Shown: positions 18,646 through 28,057, numbered from the stretch's first letter. The stretch: 64,000 bases of DNA from Enterococcus haemoperoxidus ATCC BAA-382 (GCF_000407165.1 NZ_KE136479.1:2119464-2183463), one strand, 5' to 3'. Program-made: numbers and translations. Notes: generated by a model not told the origin, from the letters alone.

Positions 18646-19885
18646 ACTCACTCAAATAAAAGAGTGAGACCACTAACAAAAACAGGGACACTAACCAGCG
18701 CAGGCATTTCCATCCACTCACTCAATAAAGAGTGAGACCATGTCGAAACTTTGGCAGTTTACTAGATATAAATGATTTCAATCCACTCACTCAATAAAGA
18801 GTGAGACGATTTGGATGCCGACGCAGAGACAGACGACTTGCAAATTTCAATCCACTCACTCAATAAAGAGTGAGACTCTCCATCTCGCAACGCCTGTAAA
18901 GATGGAAGGAAATTTCAATCCACTCACTCAATAAAGAGTGAGACTACGAATACTTATCACAGGTGATTGTAGATAAATATTTCAATCCACTCACTCAATA
19001 AAGAGTGAGACGGAAGAACGTGCTTATATCACGTCCATTTTAAGGGATTTCAATCCACTCACTCAATAAAGAGTGAGACTTGGATGTATATTGCTTTTTT
19101 GAGTATCGGTAGAATTTCAATCCACTCACTCAATAAAGAGTGAGACTATGTGATATCAAAACAAACCATTAACGCAATTATTTCAATCCACTCACTCAAT
19201 AAAGAGTGAGACAAATGGGTCAATCTGTTATCCAAGAGATCAGAGCAATTTCAATCCACTCACTCAATAAAGAGTGAGACATGCAGTCAAGAAAAAGTTT
19301 TGCTGCGTTAGAGTGATTTCAATCCACTCACTCAATAAAGAGTGAGACCCATCTTTGTTCTTAACTCTTCAGCGATAGTAACTATTTCAATCCACTCACT
19401 CAATAAAGAGTGAGACTTTCTGAGTTTGACGGGTTAAAAGACTTTTTTAATTTCAATCCACTCACTCAATAAAGAGTGAGACTCGTAAAGTTCTCTTAGT
19501 TCGTCTGTTTGGATAAATATTTCAATCCACTCACTCAATAAAGAGTGAGACGGAATCAGTGTAGATAAACTGGCTGAAAACTTAGCATTTCAATCCACTC
19601 ACTCAATAAAGAGTGAGACATAAAAAAAGTTGAACAAGCTGTTTAGACCTTGAATTTCAATCCACTCACTCAATAAAGAGTGAGACTTTGTAGCTGATCG
19701 ATACTTTTTTCTTTTTCCTATTTCAATCCACTCACTCAATAAAGAGTGAGACAATGAATCTCTTATAGATTGCATTTCCTTGAGAATTTCAATCCACTCA
19801 CTCAATAAAGAGTGAGACAAAATTTGTATATTACTTAAACGCTGAGGAGGGCATTTCAATCCACTCACTCAATAAAGAGTGAGAC
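18646..19885 (-). CRISPR. Type I-C-like CRISPR array, 18 spacers
   Basis: Eighteen 33-base repeats (start coordinates 18706, 18775, 18844, 18912, 18979, 19047, 19114, 19180, 19248, 19316, 19384, 19450, 19519, 19587, 19654, 19720, 19786, 19853) plus a degenerate end repeat at 18646-18670. Spacers are 33-36 bases and none is duplicated. The repeat holds a 7-bp stem CTCACTC / GAGTGAG around AATAAA and ends, on the minus strand, in GTGGATTGAAAT, the type I-C handle. Transcription is therefore on the minus strand with the leader at the high-coordinate side. The degenerate repeat and the one with a single change (18706) are at the old, leader-distal end, as expected. Confidence 0.97.
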
Positions 19886-20100
19886 TGTGAAAAAGTAACA
19901 AACAACTTACATATTTATTACTTTCTCGCATTGACTTCATCTAAAAATGTGAATACAATGAGAAAAAATCCGATTTAACACCTATTTTCAGTTGAATTCT
20001 GGTGCGGATATCCTAGTAATTTCATGTGCACTTAAGGTTCGCACCAAATTTATACCAATAACTTCCTACACTTAGTATAATTATTCTTTCAATAGAAGTC
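19886..20100 (-). promoter_or_regulatory. CRISPR leader with conserved I-C hairpin
   Basis: AT-rich, non-coding, directly abutting the newest repeat. It contains, read on the minus strand, GGTGCGAACC ... AAGTGCACATGAAATT ... CCGCACC (20001-20045), a hairpin that I remember as lying between cas2 and the array in type I-C loci. In a complete locus cas2 would end just to the right; here the next thing is the amylase stop codon at 20160, with no cas2 remnant visible. Confidence 0.65.
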
Positions 20101-20159
20101 ACGCTCTAATTTACATGTACCTATGTAAAAATAGCAAGTACTTCTCATCACTATTCTCT

Positions 20160-21647
20160 TTACAATGTCAAACCATCAATTCCTTTACTCAATTTTTCTA
20201 CAATTTCTTCATTTACATAAACAGAGATTTCTCCGCCATTAACTGGAAATGTTCCGCCACCTGTTTCATCCAGTATTACTTTCGCATTGTTATTTCCTAA
20301 AATATCAACAAATACTTTTCCTGCATGTATGGCACTGATCGTCATTGTTTTTGCACCTGCTTGAGCATTTGTCATGATAACTGCATATCCTGACTTTTCA
20401 TGATCAAAAGTCCCAGTTCTGATCCAGCCAATCACATTTTGATCGTCAAAATAATCCATTTCACTACCATACGCTAAACGTTCACGAATCTTCAATAATA
20501 ACTCTAGATCCTTTCCAACAGCATCCACACCTTGAGAAGGAATGCCAAATAAATCACCCCAAAAGACAACAGGAGTCCCAGCTTTACGCAATAAAATCAA
20601 AGCATAGGCATGAACTTTAAACCATCCTGCGACCCACGACTCCAAACTTTGTCCTTTTTGAGTATCATGATTATCAACAAACGTTACTGCCCATTCTGAA
20701 CGCTCTTTAGCCAGTGTATCTTCAAAAATATTCCGCATATCATAGCGACCATCCGAGTTTGCAGCCTCATAAAAATGGTAATGTAAAGGAACGTCAAATA
20801 AAGAAATCAGCGTTCCAGAACTATCGATATAATTTGTTAATTTCTTCAGCTCACCATTCCAGTATTCACCAACTACAAATAACTCCTTACCTTTTTCTTT
20901 TCTTCTATTTAATAACCAATCGACAAAATAATTGAACTGAATATGTTTTACTGCATCTAAACGATACCCGTCAACATCCGTAAGTTTTTGATACCAATGA
21001 CCCCACTTATTTAATTGAGCAACGGTTTCTGGATACTCCATATCCAAATTACAGCCCATCAAATAATCGTAATTGCCATTTTCATTATCAACTTCTTCAT
21101 CCCAACCTTTTCCCTCAAAGTTGAAAATCCCATGATCTTGTCTACGGTCGTCAAAATCAACACCAGAAAAATTCTTCCAAGTCCAGATATAGTCATTGTA
21201 TTTCCCATTTCTTCCCGGAAAATTGAACTTCGTCCATGCCGAAATTTCTTCTTCCCCGCTGAGTGCTTCATTCCGATTATCCTGACGATATTTCACAGCT
21301 GAAACCGTCTCTTCCTCATCAGCTCCCATAAAATGATCAAACACAATGTCACCATAAACTTCCATTCCATGTGCTTTCAATGCTTTGATACACTTTAAAT
21401 ACTCTTCTATAGTACCGTACTTAGTTGGGACTGTTCCTTTTTGATCAAACTCACCTAAATCGTATAAATCATAAGGTGCATACCCCACATCATCTAGACC
21501 ATTTGCACCTTTGTATGCAGGGGGAAGCCACACCCCATTGATTCCTTTTTTATGCAATTCTTCTGCTAATTCAGTCAGACGTTGCCAATGCTTGCCGTCA
21601 GCTGGCAAATACCATTCAAATCCTTGCAATATTGTACGATTATGCAT
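20160..21647 (-). CDS. Cytoplasmic alpha-amylase (GH13_5-like)
   Basis: The 495-residue enzyme hydrolyses alpha-1,4 bonds in maltodextrin or glycogen-type glucans. It begins directly with TILQGFEWYLPADGKHW and has no signal peptide, so it acts inside the cell. GH13 signatures: VYGDIVFDHFMGAD (region I), the nucleophile in DGYRLDAVKHI (region II), acid/base Glu in LFVVGEYWNGE (region III) and FVDNHDTQKGQS (region IV), plus a C-terminal beta domain (~400-495). Length is typical of AmyS-type liquefying amylases without secretion signals. It stands alone, divergent from fruR. ATG 21647 follows GGAGGGATACGT. Confidence 0.93.
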   Translation of the reverse strand: MHNRTILQGFEWYLPADGKHWQRLTELAEELHKKGINGVWLPPAYKGANGLDDVGYAPYDLYDLGEFDQKGTVPTKYGTIEEYLKCIKALKAHGMEVYGDIVFDHFMGADEEETVSAVKYRQDNRNEALSGEEEISAWTKFNFPGRNGKYNDYIWTWKNFSGVDFDDRRQDHGIFNFEGKGWDEEVDNENGNYDYLMGCNLDMEYPETVAQLNKWGHWYQKLTDVDGYRLDAVKHIQFNYFVDWLLNRRKEKGKELFVVGEYWNGELKKLTNYIDSSGTLISLFDVPLHYHFYEAANSDGRYDMRNIFEDTLAKERSEWAVTFVDNHDTQKGQSLESWVAGWFKVHAYALILLRKAGTPVVFWGDLFGIPSQGVDAVGKDLELLLKIRERLAYGSEMDYFDDQNVIGWIRTGTFDHEKSGYAVIMTNAQAGAKTMTISAIHAGKVFVDILGNNNAKVILDETGGGTFPVNGGEISVYVNEEIVEKLSKGIDGLTL

Positions 21648-21736
21648 ACGTATCCCTCCGATTTATCCTAACTTCATTAAGCCAAACAACAAACCTCTTT
21701 GTCAAATGATAGAATTTTAAGTTCTCTCTCAACACT

Positions 21737-21812
21737 TTGAACGTTTTAAAACTTTTTTGATCGTTTTTGACCGATATTGATTGCATCGAGAAATTAGATG
21801 TGCTATTATAAT
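21737..21812 (+). promoter_or_regulatory. fruRKA promoter with putative FruR operator repeats
   Basis: Candidate promoter TTGCAT (21781) with TATTAT (21804, 17-bp spacing) or TATAAT (21807). Upstream are two direct repeats exactly 20 bp apart, TTGAACGTTTTAAAA (21737) and TTGATCGTTTTTGAC (21757), two helical turns, as expected for a DeoR-family repressor binding in tandem. Confidence 0.55.
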
Positions 21813-21832
21813 CATTGAAAAGAGGTGTGAAA

Positions 21833-22585
21833 ATGCTTACAGAAGAAAGACATCAAGCAATTTTACGTTTATTAGATCAACAGTCAGTCGTGAAATCACA
21901 AGAATTATCTACTCTTTTAAATGCTTCTGAGTCAACTATACGTAGGGATTTACAAGAACTAGAAGATGCAGAATTATTAGAACGAGTTCATGGCGGTGCA
22001 AAGCGAATTTTAAATTTAGGCTTTGAACAAAATATGACAGAAAAATCAGTCAAAAACACGCAACAAAAGCAATTAATTGCTTCATTAGCTGCTCAATTCG
22101 TTCATGATGGCGATGTTATTTATTTAGATGCAGGCTCAACTACTTTAGAAATGCTACCATTTTTAACAGGAAAAAATATCACAGTTGTGACTAACTCAGT
22201 CCATCACGCAGCTAAACTTGGCGATTTAAATATCAATACCATTATTCTTGGAGGATCATTAAAACTATCCACAAAAGCGATTATTGGTGCAACTGGCATG
22301 GAACAACTTAGTCATTTTCGCTTCAATAAAGTCTTTATGGGGATGAATGGCGCCCATCTTGAGTTTGGTTTAACCACTCCTGATCCTGAGGAAGCAGCTT
22401 TAAAACGTTTAGCTATTGCTCAAACTGATGAAGCATATGTTTTGATCGACCAAACCAAACTTAATAAAGTAACATTCACAAAAGTAACCGAGCTTGATGA
22501 TGTCATTATCCTCACCAATCAATGTTCTCCAGAGTTACTTGAACAATTTCAGAAAAAAACAACGATCAAGGAGGCAATACAATGA
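21833..22585 (+). CDS. fruR: DeoR-family fructose operon repressor FruR
   Basis: A DeoR-type repressor (250 residues) with an N-terminal winged HTH (LTEERHQAILRLLDQQSVVKSQELSTLLNASESTIRRDLQEL, residues 1-45) and a C-terminal sugar-phosphate sensor of the NagB/RpiA-like fold (GDVIYLDAGSTTLEMLPFL, VVTNSVHHA, GATGMEQLSHFRFNKVFMGMNG). It probably releases DNA on binding fructose-1-phosphate. The ATG at 21833, preceded by AGAGGTG, is preferred to the upstream in-frame TTG at 21815. Its stop overlaps the fruK ATG by four bases. Confidence 0.92.
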   Translation: MLTEERHQAILRLLDQQSVVKSQELSTLLNASESTIRRDLQELEDAELLERVHGGAKRILNLGFEQNMTEKSVKNTQQKQLIASLAAQFVHDGDVIYLDAGSTTLEMLPFLTGKNITVVTNSVHHAAKLGDLNINTIILGGSLKLSTKAIIGATGMEQLSHFRFNKVFMGMNGAHLEFGLTTPDPEEAALKRLAIAQTDEAYVLIDQTKLNKVTFTKVTELDDVIILTNQCSPELLEQFQKKTTIKEAIQ

Positions 22586-23496
22586 TCTACACAGTGACAT
22601 TAAATCCTTCAATTGACTATATCGTTCATGTAGAAGGTCTTAAATTAGGCGACTTAAATCGTATGACCAACGACTTTAAGCTACCTGGCGGTAAAGGTAT
22701 CAACGTTTCCAGAATCTTAAAAAGAATCCAAGCTGAATCGACAGCTCTTGGTTTTCTAGGCGGTTTTACTGGGAATTTCATTTCTGACTGGCTGAAAAAA
22801 GAACATATCCAAACGAAATTTACAACAGTTCAAGAAGATACTCGAATCAATATCAAACTAAAATCTGAATCCGAAACTGAAATCAACGGTTTGGGACCTG
22901 CTATCAGCAACGAAGAGATGCAAGACTTGAAACAAGCTTTAAGCATGATTTCAGCTGGTGATATTGTTGTTTTATCAGGAAGTACACCTGCAACACTTCG
23001 TGAAGGTTATTATGAAGAGTTGATTCAAATTATCAAAGATAAAAATGCTGAATTTGTCATTGATACCACAGGTAAAGATTTATTAAATGCTCTACCGCAA
23101 AAGCCTTTACTTATCAAGCCAAACAACCATGAACTGGCTGAATTGTTTCACGTAGAATTTAAAACTATGGAGGATATCTTGCCATTTGGAGAACGTCTGT
23201 TAGAAGATGGTGCACAACATGTCATCATTTCAATGGCGAGCGACGGCGCTTTCTTATTCACCAAAGACGGTATCTATCGATCAAATGTGTTAAAACGACC
23301 GTTGAAAAATTCTGTTGGTGCAGGAGATTCGATGATTGCAGGATTTGTAGGGACTTTTTCTAAAACTAATGATCCTATTGATGCTTTTAAATGGGGCGTT
23401 GCCTGTGGCAGTGCTACAGCTTTTTCAGATGACTTGGCATCTGCTGCATTTATCAATGAATTGATTTCAGAAGTGGAAATCGAAAAAATCAAGTGA
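22582..23496 (+). CDS. fruK: 1-phosphofructokinase FruK
   Basis: This PfkB-family sugar kinase (304 residues) converts fructose-1-phosphate to fructose-1,6-bisphosphate. It shows YTVTLNPSIDYIVHV, LPGGKGINVSRIL (substrate site), IKPNNHELAELF and the catalytic/anion-hole motif VGAGDSMIAGFVG (~residues 244-256) with the base Asp. It is translationally coupled to fruR (ATGA overlap, AAGGAGG upstream) and followed after 133 bp by fruA. Confidence 0.95.
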   Translation: MIYTVTLNPSIDYIVHVEGLKLGDLNRMTNDFKLPGGKGINVSRILKRIQAESTALGFLGGFTGNFISDWLKKEHIQTKFTTVQEDTRINIKLKSESETEINGLGPAISNEEMQDLKQALSMISAGDIVVLSGSTPATLREGYYEELIQIIKDKNAEFVIDTTGKDLLNALPQKPLLIKPNNHELAELFHVEFKTMEDILPFGERLLEDGAQHVIISMASDGAFLFTKDGIYRSNVLKRPLKNSVGAGDSMIAGFVGTFSKTNDPIDAFKWGVACGSATAFSDDLASAAFINELISEVEIEKIK

Positions 23497-23629
23497 CTTT
23501 ACATTATTTAGCTTCACGATCTCATTTTACTTTTGCTTTGAAACACAGTGAATGAAATGAACTGATGTTAAGAAATAAAAGGTGACGTGAAACAGAACGT
23601 TGTTACTTATATACTTAGGAGGAATAAAA

Positions 23630-25552
23630 ATGAACATCAAAGACTTATTAGTCAAAGACGTTATGATCATGGATCTACAAGCGACCGATAAAAAAGGTGC
23701 CATCGATGAAATGGTCAAAAAAATGTACGATGGCGGTAGAATTTCTGATATTGAAACCTATAAAGAAGGAATTTTAGCTCGTGAAGCACAAACATCAACC
23801 GGTCTTGGTGACGGAATTGCGATGCCCCATGCTAAAAATAGTGCCGTTAAAGAAGCCACTGTTCTATTTGCTAAAAGTAACAAGGGAGTTGATTACGAAG
23901 CATTAGATGGACAGCCAACTTATCTATTCTTTATGATTGCAGCTCCAGAAGGCGCCAACGATACTCACTTACAAGCTTTGGCTGCCCTGTCTCGCTTATT
24001 GATCGATCCAGATTTTGTTGCGAAATTAAAAGAAACAAAAACTCCTGAAGCAGTTCAAAATTTATTCCAATCTGCTGAAGAAGCCAAAGAAGAACAAGAG
24101 AAACAAGAACACTTGGAAGAAGCAGCTAAAAACACTCAAGATTCAACTCGTAAATTCGTCGTTGCTGTTACAGCTTGTCCAACAGGAATCGCTCATACCT
24201 ATATGGCAGAGGATGCTTTAAAGAAAAAAGCCAAAGAAATGGGCGTTGACATCAAAGTTGAAACAAATGGTTCTGAAGGAATCAAAAATCGTCTAACCGC
24301 AGAAGATATTGCACGTGCTGATGGTGTAATCGTTGCAGCTGATAAAAAAGTTGAAATGAATCGTTTTGACGGAAAAGAATTAGTTAACCGCCCAGTGAGT
24401 GATGGTATTCGAAAAACTGAAGAATTAATTACTCTAGCAACTAGCGGTACAGCTCCGACCTTCCATAGTTCTGAATCAGATACAAGTGAAGAAGACGGAT
24501 CAGCTGATGGTTCAGTTGGTTCAAGAATCTACAAGGATCTGATGAACGGTGTTTCACATATGCTTCCATTCGTTATCGGTGGCGGGATCGCGATTGCTCT
24601 TTCATTTATGATCGACCAATTTATCGGCGTTCCTCAAGATCAATTAAGTATGCTTGGTAACTACAACGAAGCAGCTTCTTGGTTCAATCAAATTGGTGCT
24701 GCTGCATTTGGCTTTATGTTACCTGTTCTAGCTGGATTTATTGCTTCAAGTATTGCTGATCGACCAGGACTAATCGTAGGTTTTGCTGCGGGTGCATTAG
24801 CGAATACAGGTGGTGCTGGCTTCCTAGGTGCTTTAGTCGGCGGTTTCTTAGCCGGATATGTCATTCTTTTCTTGAAAAAGCTCTTCAAAGGCTTGCCTAA
24901 ATCACTTGATGGTATCAAAACGATTTTATTTTATCCCGTTTTTGGTCTACTGATTACTGGTGGTTTGATGCTTTTAGTCAATGTTCCGATGAAAGTCATC
25001 AATGATGGTTTAAATAATTTCTTATTGAGTTTAGACGGAACAAACGCTGCTCTTTTAGGTGCTTTACTTGGTGGTATGATGGCTATTGATTTAGGTGGTC
25101 CAATCAATAAAGCTGCCTATGTATTCGGAACAGCTTCGATTGCTGCGACAGTTACAGAAGGTGGTAGTATTATCATGGCTTCCGTTATGGCCGGCGGTAT
25201 GGTTCCTCCATTAGCTATTTTTATCGCAACATTGATCTTTAAAAATAAATTTACGAAAGACCAAAAGGATGCTGGTTTGACAAACTTAGTAATGGGCTTA
25301 TCCTTTGTTACTGAAGGCGCGATTCCTTTTGCTGCAGCAGATCCATTACGCGTTATTCCAAGTTTTGTCGTTGGTTCAGCATTAGCTGGCGGTTTAGTTG
25401 GTGGTTTCGGCATTCGTCTATTAGCTCCTCACGGTGGTATCTTCGTAGCTTTATTATTAAGCCATCCAATTTTGTATCTATTATTTATTGCAATTGGTGC
25501 AATTGTTTCTGCCGTGATTTTGGGTATTGTGAAAAAACCGGTTACTCAATAA
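23630..25552 (+). CDS. fruA: PTS fructose transporter subunit EIIABC
   Basis: This 640-residue three-domain permease imports fructose as fructose-1-phosphate. EIIA: residues 1-150 with the phospho-His in GIAMPHAKN (His67). EIIB: ~175-275 with the phospho-Cys in VTACPTGIAHTYMAEDAL. EIIC: ~300-640, many transmembrane helices (MLPFVIGGGIAIALSFMI, AAFGFMLPVLAGFIASSIADRPG, TEGAIPFAAADPLRVIPSFV). I use ATG 23630 with AGGAGGAA upstream, not the ATG at 23600. A long hairpin terminator follows. Confidence 0.95.
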   Translation: MNIKDLLVKDVMIMDLQATDKKGAIDEMVKKMYDGGRISDIETYKEGILAREAQTSTGLGDGIAMPHAKNSAVKEATVLFAKSNKGVDYEALDGQPTYLFFMIAAPEGANDTHLQALAALSRLLIDPDFVAKLKETKTPEAVQNLFQSAEEAKEEQEKQEHLEEAAKNTQDSTRKFVVAVTACPTGIAHTYMAEDALKKKAKEMGVDIKVETNGSEGIKNRLTAEDIARADGVIVAADKKVEMNRFDGKELVNRPVSDGIRKTEELITLATSGTAPTFHSSESDTSEEDGSADGSVGSRIYKDLMNGVSHMLPFVIGGGIAIALSFMIDQFIGVPQDQLSMLGNYNEAASWFNQIGAAAFGFMLPVLAGFIASSIADRPGLIVGFAAGALANTGGAGFLGALVGGFLAGYVILFLKKLFKGLPKSLDGIKTILFYPVFGLLITGGLMLLVNVPMKVINDGLNNFLLSLDGTNAALLGALLGGMMAIDLGGPINKAAYVFGTASIAATVTEGGSIIMASVMAGGMVPPLAIFIATLIFKNKFTKDQKDAGLTNLVMGLSFVTEGAIPFAAADPLRVIPSFVVGSALAGGLVGGFGIRLLAPHGGIFVALLLSHPILYLLFIAIGAIVSAVILGIVKKPVTQ

Positions 25553-25593
25553 TTTTTCATAAAAGAAACATAAAAAAAACTGTACTGTCTCCC

Positions 25594-25649
25594 AAAAAAC
25601 TGCATAAAAAATAGAGTGGATTTTCCACTCTATTTTTATGCAGTTTTTT
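25594..25649 (+). terminator. Intrinsic terminator of fruRKA
   Basis: A 26-bp near-perfect stem (core AACTGCATAAAAA ... ATAGAGTGGA / TCCACTCTAT ... TTTTTATGCAGTT) with a short TTT loop ends in T6, 41 bases after fruA. It is A/T-symmetric, so it may act in both directions. Confidence 0.9.
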
Positions 25650-25798
25650 GATCGAATAAAAGTTTCACATTTTCGGTCTATATCATTAGCTTTAAAAAAT
25701 GTTCTATATTAAACTTATATATAGGTAATACGCATTCTTTACAGGTTAAATTTTTTCAAGGTCACAATCATCTTTTTTAGAATAATCAGAAAGGATAA

Positions 25799-25833
25799 CT
25801 ATAATGATTTTTTCATTATAGCGGTTTTTTTAT
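25799..25833 (+). promoter_or_regulatory. Hairpin plus in-frame mini-ORF in front of the SDR gene
   Basis: CTATAATGA (25799-25807) pairs with TCATTATAG (25813-25821) and is followed by CGG and T7, a terminator-like structure ending 3 bases before the SDR start codon. The only good ribosome binding site (AAAGGA, 25790-25795) precedes an ATG at 25804 that reads MIFSL then TAG, in frame with the SDR ATG at 25834. Confidence 0.5.
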
Positions 25834-26586
25834 ATGAATAGATTATTAGATAAAGTAATGTTGATTACGGAAGCTGATAGCAGCATCGGTACTGTAACTG
25901 CTAAATTAGCTGCCAAAGAAGGGGCAATTATTGTTTGTACAGGTAAACACTTAGATAAACTCACACCTGTTGTCTCAGCTATAAGACAAGTTGGTGGTTT
26001 AGCCTTTGCTCTTCAACACGATATAAGCTCTGTCAGCAGTTGGCAAAAAGTAGTTTTTGATACAATAAATAACTATGGAAAAATTGACGTCTTAGTTAAT
26101 AACGCTGGGATTTCCTCTCCAAAAATGATTTTAGATCTATCGACTGAAGATTGGAAAAAAATTCAAGGAGTCGATGTAAACAGTCTCGTATATAGTCTAA
26201 ACGAAGTGATTCCTTTTATGATAAAAAATGGCGGTGGATCCATCATTAATATTTCATCTATGGAGGGTCTAGTAGGCTTACCAGATAGCAATCCTTATGT
26301 GGCAGCTAAAGATGTTATTCGATCAATTTCACTTGATGCTGCATTTGAATATGCGAAAGACAATATTCGAGTAAATTCAATTTGTCCAGGTATTATTGAA
26401 ACTCCGATGATTGAAACTACTTTTCCAAATACCAGACCTGCTTATAAAAAATCTATCCATTTTCCTTATCTAGGTAAGCCAGAAGATATTGCTAACAGCG
26501 TTATTTATCTAGCTTGTGACGAAGCTAGTTTTGTCACTGGTGCTAAGATGGTTATTAATGGAGACCGAATCGCTAAATTAATATAG
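25834..26586 (+). CDS. SDR-family oxidoreductase with altered nucleotide-binding motif
   Basis: A 250-residue short-chain dehydrogenase/reductase. Family features kept: NNAGIS (~residue 88), Ser of INISSMEGLVG, the YxxxK pair in YVAAKDV, and CPGIIETPM. The N-terminal TGxxxGIG cofactor loop is instead TEADSSIG: the first two glycines are lost. That should weaken NAD(P) binding. ATG 25834 has no ribosome binding site of its own; a hairpin and T-run lie immediately upstream. The gene may be decaying or controlled from the in-frame start at 25804. It sits alone between fruA and a minus-strand hypothetical gene. Confidence 0.75.
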   Translation: MNRLLDKVMLITEADSSIGTVTAKLAAKEGAIIVCTGKHLDKLTPVVSAIRQVGGLAFALQHDISSVSSWQKVVFDTINNYGKIDVLVNNAGISSPKMILDLSTEDWKKIQGVDVNSLVYSLNEVIPFMIKNGGGSIINISSMEGLVGLPDSNPYVAAKDVIRSISLDAAFEYAKDNIRVNSICPGIIETPMIETTFPNTRPAYKKSIHFPYLGKPEDIANSVIYLACDEASFVTGAKMVINGDRIAKLI

Positions 26587-26588
26587 TT

Positions 26589-26620
26589 ATAGGGGCTGGG
26601 ATAAATATCCCAGCCCCTAT
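26589..26620. terminator. Perfect hairpin between convergent genes
   Basis: ATAGGGGCTGGGATA and TATCCCAGCCCCTAT form a 15-bp GC-rich stem with a 2-base loop, 2 bases after the SDR stop and just before the end of the convergent gene. No real T-run follows. Similar GGGGCTGGGA hairpins are common in enterococci and Listeria. Confidence 0.7.
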
Positions 26621-26624
26621 AAAT

Positions 26625-27956
26625 CTACTCACTCACATCGAGCGTTTGATTGATTGTCTCTAAATAACTTGAATCCAAAAATACAACACGTAAATGATTT
26701 TTAGCCTTTTTCAAATCAAAGCGTGTAGACGCTTCTTTTTGCTTTAGATTACTAATATTCACATCAAATAACTTATCCCATAATGCATCTAAAGGAATTT
26801 GCTTAATTGCTTCTTTAGGTAAGTAAAAACGTAACACAGAGACAAATTCATCATATTTTTGATCAAAGACATCAATCTCTAAAAACTGCCGAATATAAAA
26901 TTCATACGCTGAAAGTCCGTCATCTATCGCCATTTTTGGATCTACTACACGATAATTCATCATTTTACGGCTTTTTTCATCGATCCACGGAAAATAAGCT
27001 TGTGCATTCAATATTCCTTTTGTGCGATTTACTACATATTTTTGATGAAGCTTGTCGTAACTTCTTGTGACAAAATACGTGGCATCTTTTTTTTCAACTG
27101 GTTGGTAGTAGCTGTTTTGATATTGAACAGTTTGTGTAACGTCTTCAACAAAAGCGTACTCTATATATGGCGGACGTAAAACCCCCGTGCCATTATTCCA
27201 AGCTAGTTGATCATAGCCCATTTGATCTCGGAACAAACGCTGATATTTTTGATTAATAGGTAAATCCCAATTAAAAGGATTTTGAAATAATGTTACTTTG
27301 ATTACTTGATTATCCATTTCCTCTACAGATTGAACTTGTTGCACTTCTAAAAAAATAGGTTTAGGAATAATTTGACAGTATAAACTTGAATAGTACATTT
27401 TCCAACACGAAGTCAAACACAAACCTTTAAAATAAATGTCATAGCCCGCTAGCTGATTGCAATCAACGATTACAGTTTTTTTATCATTATATCGTTTGGG
27501 AAGCATAGCGATTTCACTATCTGTCTCAAAGGTTCTTTTTTCAATAAGTTCAACATTATTATACAAATATTCATCTAACGGTCTAAGATAGCCATATATG
27601 CCATTTTTAATCATTCGGGTGTCGCAATAGTCTTCGATCATCGTTTGATTGTCTAGAAAAATAGTACCATCTAGAATCGTCCGTTCATGAAGTTTTAACT
27701 TAGAAATATGAAGCTGAAATTCTCCGCCTTGACTGTTCACCTTGATCCATAAATTTTCTTCTTCTGTCAGTTGTTGAATCTGATGAGTAATTGCTTGTAA
27801 ATTAAACGGCTGCGCTTTTTCATCACCAAAACGATAGCTTTCAGGTATGGTCACAATGCGTAAAAAGCTTAACCAATCAAAAACATCCTTTTTTAACTCT
27901 TCTAAAGAAAAGTCAGCCCGAGCGACTACCATATATATTTTCTCAGTTTTTTCCAT
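26625..27956 (-). CDS. Unrecognised 443-residue protein
   Basis: I do not recognise this family. The product is soluble-looking, with no signal peptide or membrane segment, and rich in Tyr, Gln, Asp and Lys. Segments that may help a search: VVARADFSLEELKKDVFDWL at the start, LPKRYNDKKTVIVDCNQL and the cysteine-bearing GLCLTSCWKMYYSSLYCQII in the middle, LRPPYIEYAFVEDV, NAQAYFPWIDEKSRKMMNYRV, and a lysine-rich end. The start at ATG 27956 (MEKTEKIYMVV) has GAGGTG 6 bases upstream; a GTG at 27965 is in frame. It is a single gene between convergent fruRKA/SDR and the ureide locus, with no partner that hints at a role. Confidence 0.75.
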   Translation of the reverse strand: MEKTEKIYMVVARADFSLEELKKDVFDWLSFLRIVTIPESYRFGDEKAQPFNLQAITHQIQQLTEEENLWIKVNSQGGEFQLHISKLKLHERTILDGTIFLDNQTMIEDYCDTRMIKNGIYGYLRPLDEYLYNNVELIEKRTFETDSEIAMLPKRYNDKKTVIVDCNQLAGYDIYFKGLCLTSCWKMYYSSLYCQIIPKPIFLEVQQVQSVEEMDNQVIKVTLFQNPFNWDLPINQKYQRLFRDQMGYDQLAWNNGTGVLRPPYIEYAFVEDVTQTVQYQNSYYQPVEKKDATYFVTRSYDKLHQKYVVNRTKGILNAQAYFPWIDEKSRKMMNYRVVDPKMAIDDGLSAYEFYIRQFLEIDVFDQKYDEFVSVLRFYLPKEAIKQIPLDALWDKLFDVNISNLKQKEASTRFDLKKAKNHLRVVFLDSSYLETINQTLDVSE

Positions 27957-28057
27957 TTGCCCCACCTCGTTCCTTTAGATAAGTATAACGAAAATAAAGA
28001 CAGAGTTCATCTAATATACTTCTAGAATCGTCAAGTTGAGTTTAAACAGCAAAAAAA

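Noticed and set aside
19599-19868. 89-codon minus-strand ORF with the repeated motif SHSLLSEWIEI
   Set aside because: It is the CRISPR repeat read as protein; the periodicity equals repeat plus spacer length.
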